A stretch of 9,153 nt of DNA. It comes from G020350405 sp964513655. GTDB lineage: Bacteria; Planctomycetota; Phycisphaerae; Sedimentisphaerales; Anaerobacaceae. Location: the NCBI GenBank assembly GCA_964513655.1, contig CAZENQ010000122.1, positions 1 through 9,153 on the forward strand. The letters are read 5' to 3'. This document shows, in pieces, positions 5,526 to 9,153 of the stretch (its first letter is position 1; the number at the start of each line of letters is the position of its first letter). The translations under genes were made by a program, and so were the position numbers. The notes under the pieces were generated by a model. That model saw nothing but the letters and a program-made list of their open reading frames with translations, did not search any database and was not told the DNA's origin.

Positions 5526-8500
5526 ATGGAATCGTCTAACCGTTCTAAAGCGGGCATGCTATTAACAATCCTTATGGCAGTATTTGCGCTGGTTTTGCAG
5601 GCAGAAGGGGGTGACAAAAGTGTCCGGGCGGAAACAAAGGAACCGGCAAGAGACATCAAGGCGTTGCGGGTGAACCGTCAGCAGGTTACGCGCTTTCCCC
5701 GCAAATTCGCGGAGGTTGAGATAGTTGCAAGCGAGCAGTTGAGCGTGGAGGATATCTCGGGTTTGCCGAGAGCGCCGGGCAATGATGTGGAGGTACTGTC
5801 CGGCCCGAAGCGAGTGAAGGTGCAGCTGCCGGTCGGGCAGGTGCAGGCTCTTGCAGAGGCCGGCGCCGAGGTTAAGGTGGTGCGGAAATTCCTGCTGTTT
5901 GAAGGTTCTGCGGCTGATGGCGAGAAACAGGAGGACGACCCGACAGTCCAGGCGAACTGTGCAGGTATTTATCAAGAAGGTACCAACGCTAGCAATTATT
6001 GGATGACCGACAACACCCCCGGCTACGTTACGGCCATGAGCCCGATTACCATATCTGGGGCGCCGCCGGGCACTCCGAGCACATGCCTGGACGTTTACTG
6101 GGAGGTTTACCATGATTGGCCGGAGGATGTGGTAGTGGTTCTGTTCGACTACAGCGGGGACCACCAATATGTACTCTGGTGGCAGGATACGGATTCGCCG
6201 GGATATTTCGGGGGAACCGTAACAGGGATTACAGATTTTGCCGACGAACCAGTGAACCAGCAATGGGAGCTGTGGGGCGGAGATTGGGGCATGTATGACC
6301 AGGGATATATCAACTGGTGGACGATAAAAGTTTATTATGACGACCCATCAGGTTACTGCGCAGCAGTGGGTGGCGGTTACTACGAGTACATAAGCGGGGT
6401 GCAGGTGGGAAGTATCAACAATACGGGGACGGGTCGCAGCCCGTATTCTGATTATACATCGATGTCAACGACAATGGAAATCGGCACGAGCCACCTGATA
6501 ACGGTCACAAACGGTGAGGGTTACTCGGTAGATGAATGCGGCATCTGGGTGGACTGGAACCAGGACAAAGATTTTGCTGACACGGGCGAGAGGATTACTC
6601 CAGTGTCGGGGAGTCCTGGTGTGGGGCCTTATACGGCGACGATTACGCCGCCGGGGACGGCGCTGGCGGGCGAGTGTAGATTGCGAGTACGCATAAATGA
6701 TTCGAGTTTTGACAGTTTGAGTCCCTGCGGGGGTGCGAGCTTTGGAGAAGTGGAGGATTATACGATTATCGTTGCCGCAGGGCCTTCATTTGTCACGGTT
6801 TCCGGGTCTGTGAAGACGTCAGGCGCTTATCCAATTGCGGGTGTAGTGGTTTCGGCGAGCACGGGTGAGACGGATACGACAAATGTGGCTGGTTATTATG
6901 AACTGGAAGTTTCGGTGCCATGGACGGCGACGGTAACCGCGAGCATGAGCAACTGGTCTTTTTCGCCGGGAATAGTGGCTTACTCCAATATTACCACGGA
7001 CCAGCCCGGGGGCGACTATACGGGGACATATACGGCAGACCCAACCCCGACTATTTCGGGGTATGTGAAGACCAGCGACGGATACAGCCTGAGGGATGCG
7101 TTGGTATCGGCGAGTACCGGCGAATCCACGACAACGGGCGACGGCGGCTATTATGAGCTGACTGTTTCGAGCGGCGACGCGGTGCCGGAGCCGTGGAGCG
7201 GGACGGTGACACCGAGTAAGGACCTTTGGTCTTTTTCGCCGGCGAATATTGTATATTCCGATTTGACGGCTGATATAGCAGACCAGAACCATGCAGGGAC
7301 ATACACGGCGGAGCCGACTCCGACGATTGTGGGGTACGTCAAGACTTCCGGCGGAGAAGGGATAGAGGGTGTTCAGGTTTATGGAGACCATCTTGGCGGC
7401 TCGGCGATAACGGACGCAAGCGGCTACTACGAATTGACGGTTCCGGATTTAGTGCCTGTGGTACCCCGGCCGTGGTCGGGGACTGTAACGCCGGGAAAAA
7501 CGGACTGGTCTTTTGGCCCTGCAAACAGAGTATATAGTGATTTGAGCAGCGACATATCAAGCCAGAATTACACGGGCAGCTACGTCGGTATAGGCTGTGC
7601 GGCCGGATGGCTTGAAGAGTGGGTGGCGTGGTACCACGGGCAGAAGATAAAGCTTTATCCCGATGAGGCCCGCGATATTGCTGTGGACGGCGCAGGAAAC
7701 ATCTATGTAACGGGTTTAAGTTATGGCGAAAACACAAGCAGTGACTATGCCACGGTGAAGTACAACTCGGATGGAACAGAATTATGGGTTGCCCGTTACA
7801 ACGGGCCGGCGAGCGCTGATGATGGGGCCCGCGCGATGGTTCTGGATGATTCGGGTAATGTGTACGTTACCGGCACCAGTGATAGCGTTGACAACAGTGT
7901 GGACTATCTGACCATCAAATATAGTCCTGACAGCAATGTTGCTGCGTGGGTATCGAGATACGACGGGCCCGGGCATAGTTGGGACGAGGTGGAGGCGATA
8001 GCTGTGGATGGTTCAGGGCATGTGTATGTTACTGGCTACAGCGTGGACAGCGAAGACGATATAGCCACAATCAAATACAACGCGGACGGCAGCGAGGCGT
8101 GGGTTGCCAGATATGATAATCATGGATGGGACAGCGGCACGGCGGTTGCGGTGGATGATTCGGGAAATGTATACGTTACGGGCAAAAGTGAAGGCGCGCC
8201 CGGGAACCAGGATATCGTGACGATTAAGTACGAGGCGGACGGTACTGAGGCCTGGGCAGTGAGATATAACGGGCCGGGCAACAGCCACGATTTTGGCGAG
8301 GCACTGGCCATAGATGGCTCGGGCAATATCTATGTTACGGGTGCGAGTGAAGGCGCGGGCGAAAGCGGCGATATATGCACGATTAAGTACGACGCGAACG
8401 GTGATGAAGTCTGGGTGGCCAGGTATGACGGTCCGGGAACCGATTGGGATTCCGGCGATAATATAGTGGTGGATGACTTAGGGAATATTTACGTAAGTGG

Positions 8501-9153
8501 CGTGGTTTCAGGCTCGTCGCAAGACTACGTGACGATAAAGTACGGTCCAGAAAGCAGCGAGCCAGAGTGGATTGCACTGTACGACGGGGCGAAAAGTATT
8601 ATGGACGCGCCATCAGATATAGCTTTGGATGAATCGGGTAATGTGTATGTTACGGGTACTGCAAACATACATATCCCCGGAATCGGTGATCCAGAGCCAC
8701 CATCCGGGAATTTTGCAACAATCAAGTACGGACCGGATAGCAACGAGCCTATCTGGATAGCGGAGTATGACGGGCCTCCGAACAACATTGACTTTGGCAC
8801 GGCCGTGGCTTTAGGCAGCCTAGGGAATGTATACGTTGCGGGTGTTGGTGGCGGTTACTTGACGGTGAAATATTCTCAGTGTCCTGTGACGGCTGATTTG
8901 GAGTTGGATGATTCGTGGACGTATCAGAACCTGCCGGGGCAGACGGGTTCTACCCTGACGGCGGGTGTTTCGATTACGGACGACCCGATGAGTAACAGCA
9001 GCTACAGCTATGAGTGGGAGATTGTGCTGCCAGAGGACGTCAGCCTGGCACCGACAACGGCGGCCGGCGGCGGGGCCGGTGATGCGGCCTGGACGCTTGC
9101 AGCGCGGGGCTGCGATGAGCCGGGGGGGTTATCCGACTCGGGGCAGACATTTA
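5526..9153 (+). CDS. Large secreted modular protein: P-like, GEVED, CarboxypepD-like repeats, SBBP propeller (3' partial)
   Basis: The frame stays open for 1209 codons to the window edge, so the C-terminus is missing. Residues 11-25 are a hydrophobic signal-peptide core with possible cleavage after LQA. Residues about 30-126 form a small domain of unknown role. Residues about 166-272 resemble a proprotein-convertase P-domain (Trp/Tyr-rich, NQQWELWGGD, then DQGYINWWTIKVYY). Residues 277-418 are a GEVED domain with a calcium-type loop (D343, N345, D347, D349) and the signature GEVEDY (407-412). Three tandem carboxypeptidase-regulatory-like repeats occupy 423-690, and an SBBP-type propeller of eight repeats occupies about 695-1118. 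Another Ig/PKD-like domain begins at about 1119. No catalytic site is seen, so a surface adhesion, scaffold or binding role is inferred. Later unseen domains could carry an enzyme or a sorting signal. Confidence 0.9.
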   Translation, partial: MESSNRSKAGMLLTILMAVFALVLQAEGGDKSVRAETKEPARDIKALRVNRQQVTRFPRKFAEVEIVASEQLSVEDISGLPRAPGNDVEVLSGPKRVKVQLPVGQVQALAEAGAEVKVVRKFLLFEGSAADGEKQEDDPTVQANCAGIYQEGTNASNYWMTDNTPGYVTAMSPITISGAPPGTPSTCLDVYWEVYHDWPEDVVVVLFDYSGDHQYVLWWQDTDSPGYFGGTVTGITDFADEPVNQQWELWGGDWGMYDQGYINWWTIKVYYDDPSGYCAAVGGGYYEYISGVQVGSINNTGTGRSPYSDYTSMSTTMEIGTSHLITVTNGEGYSVDECGIWVDWNQDKDFADTGERITPVSGSPGVGPYTATITPPGTALAGECRLRVRINDSSFDSLSPCGGASFGEVEDYTIIVAAGPSFVTVSGSVKTSGAYPIAGVVVSASTGETDTTNVAGYYELEVSVPWTATVTASMSNWSFSPGIVAYSNITTDQPGGDYTGTYTADPTPTISGYVKTSDGYSLRDALVSASTGESTTTGDGGYYELTVSSGDAVPEPWSGTVTPSKDLWSFSPANIVYSDLTADIADQNHAGTYTAEPTPTIVGYVKTSGGEGIEGVQVYGDHLGGSAITDASGYYELTVPDLVPVVPRPWSGTVTPGKTDWSFGPANRVYSDLSSDISSQNYTGSYVGIGCAAGWLEEWVAWYHGQKIKLYPDEARDIAVDGAGNIYVTGLSYGENTSSDYATVKYNSDGTELWVARYNGPASADDGARAMVLDDSGNVYVTGTSDSVDNSVDYLTIKYSPDSNVAAWVSRYDGPGHSWDEVEAIAVDGSGHVYVTGYSVDSEDDIATIKYNADGSEAWVARYDNHGWDSGTAVAVDDSGNVYVTGKSEGAPGNQDIVTIKYEADGTEAWAVRYNGPGNSHDFGEALAIDGSGNIYVTGASEGAGESGDICTIKYDANGDEVWVARYDGPGTDWDSGDNIVVDDLGNIYVSGVVSGSSQDYVTIKYGPESSEPEWIALYDGAKSIMDAPSDIALDESGNVYVTGTANIHIPGIGDPEPPSGNFATIKYGPDSNEPIWIAEYDGPPNNIDFGTAVALGSLGNVYVAGVGGGYLTVKYSQCPVTADLELDDSWTYQNLPGQTGSTLTAGVSITDDPMSNSSYSYEWEIVLPEDVSLAPTTAAGGGAGDAAWTLAARGCDEPGGLSDSGQTF
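6792..7595 (+). repeat. Three tandem carboxypeptidase-regulatory-like repeats in the large gene
   Basis: Units run 6792-7049 (86 residues), 7050-7322 (91) and 7323-7595 (91). Each starts with [S/V]G.VKTS, has a central A(G/S/D)GYYEL-type turn, then W(S/T).TVT, a WSF.P motif and Y.G.Y near the end; the first unit is the most diverged. Synonymous codons differ between copies (the YYEL tetrapeptide is encoded three different ways), so this is an old duplication and not a recent slippage array. Fold assignment (beta-sandwich, CarboxypepD_reg-like/CnaB-like) is by pattern only. Confidence 0.8.
7608..8879 (+). repeat. Eight SBBP-type beta-propeller repeats
   Basis: Eight copies of a (D/A)IAVDGSGN(I/V)YVTG-like strand pair begin at residues 717, 770, 824, 873, 926, 979, 1031 and 1093, a period of 49-62 and on average about 54 residues. 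Each of the first seven is followed by a TIKY strand and a WVARYDGP-like strand; the eighth has TVKY but no following WVARY. A lone EEWVAWYHG strand precedes the first. The seventh repeat carries an extra proline/glycine loop before its TIKY strand, and the eighth lacks the usual VDGSG acid residues (VALGSLGN). Confidence 0.85.

Noticed and set aside
5562..6263. Long antisense frame (233 codons) opposite the large secreted-protein gene
   Set aside because: It lies wholly within a gene with clear domain signatures on the + strand, has no family resemblance, and is rich in Arg/His as expected of shadow frames in G-rich coding DNA.
6819..7391. Antisense frame of 190 codons with internally repeated character
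   Set aside because: Its apparent repeats are the mirror of the carboxypeptidase-regulatory-like repeats on the + strand.
7674..8879. Regularly spaced repeats considered as a DNA-level array (CRISPR or minisatellite)
   Set aside because: The period varies from 49 to 62 codons and stays in frame, conservation is at protein level, and the sequence codes without stops, so these are propeller blades.

Overview
The window looks like chromosomal DNA from a diderm (Gram-negative) bacterium of roughly 55% G+C. All supported genes lie on the + strand and use AGGAGG-type ribosome binding sites and sigma70-like promoters. A large secreted protein built from GEVED, carboxypeptidase-regulatory-like and SBBP propeller repeats, next to a split MacAB-like exporter, resembles what is seen in sediment Planctomycetota (Phycisphaerae type). 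That lineage is an inference from protein style, not from a marker gene.

Bases 1-197 hold no gene I recognise. A good promoter (198-226, extended -10) then drives a compact four-gene operon (263-5286). It encodes a periplasmic membrane-fusion adaptor (MacA/HlyD family), an ABC ATPase (MacB/LolD type), a MacB-type FtsX-like permease and a TolC-family outer-membrane lipoprotein. Successive genes overlap by 4, 4 and 8 bases, which suggests translational coupling. Together they make a complete tripartite efflux or secretion pump: the ATPase and permease work mechanically at the inner membrane, the adaptor bridges the periplasm, and the TolC-like protein forms the outer-membrane channel. The substrate cannot be told from the sequence.

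The 239-base gap 5287-5525 begins with a G-rich stretch with quadruplex potential. It then carries an A-rich tract, a near-consensus promoter (TTGAAT-17-TATAAT, 5423-5451) and a strong Shine-Dalgarno. No convincing terminator is visible.

From 5526 a single frame stays open to the window end (at least 1209 codons). It encodes a secreted modular protein: signal peptide, small N-terminal domain, P-domain-like beta sandwich, GEVED domain with a calcium-type loop, three tandem carboxypeptidase-regulatory-like repeats, an eight-repeat SBBP-type beta-propeller, and the start of another extracellular domain cut by the window edge. It has its own promoter and is probably not functionally tied to the exporter. 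I found no RNA gene, mobile element, CRISPR array or phage signature. The exporter is a known type of system; the most unusual object is the large modular surface or secreted protein.
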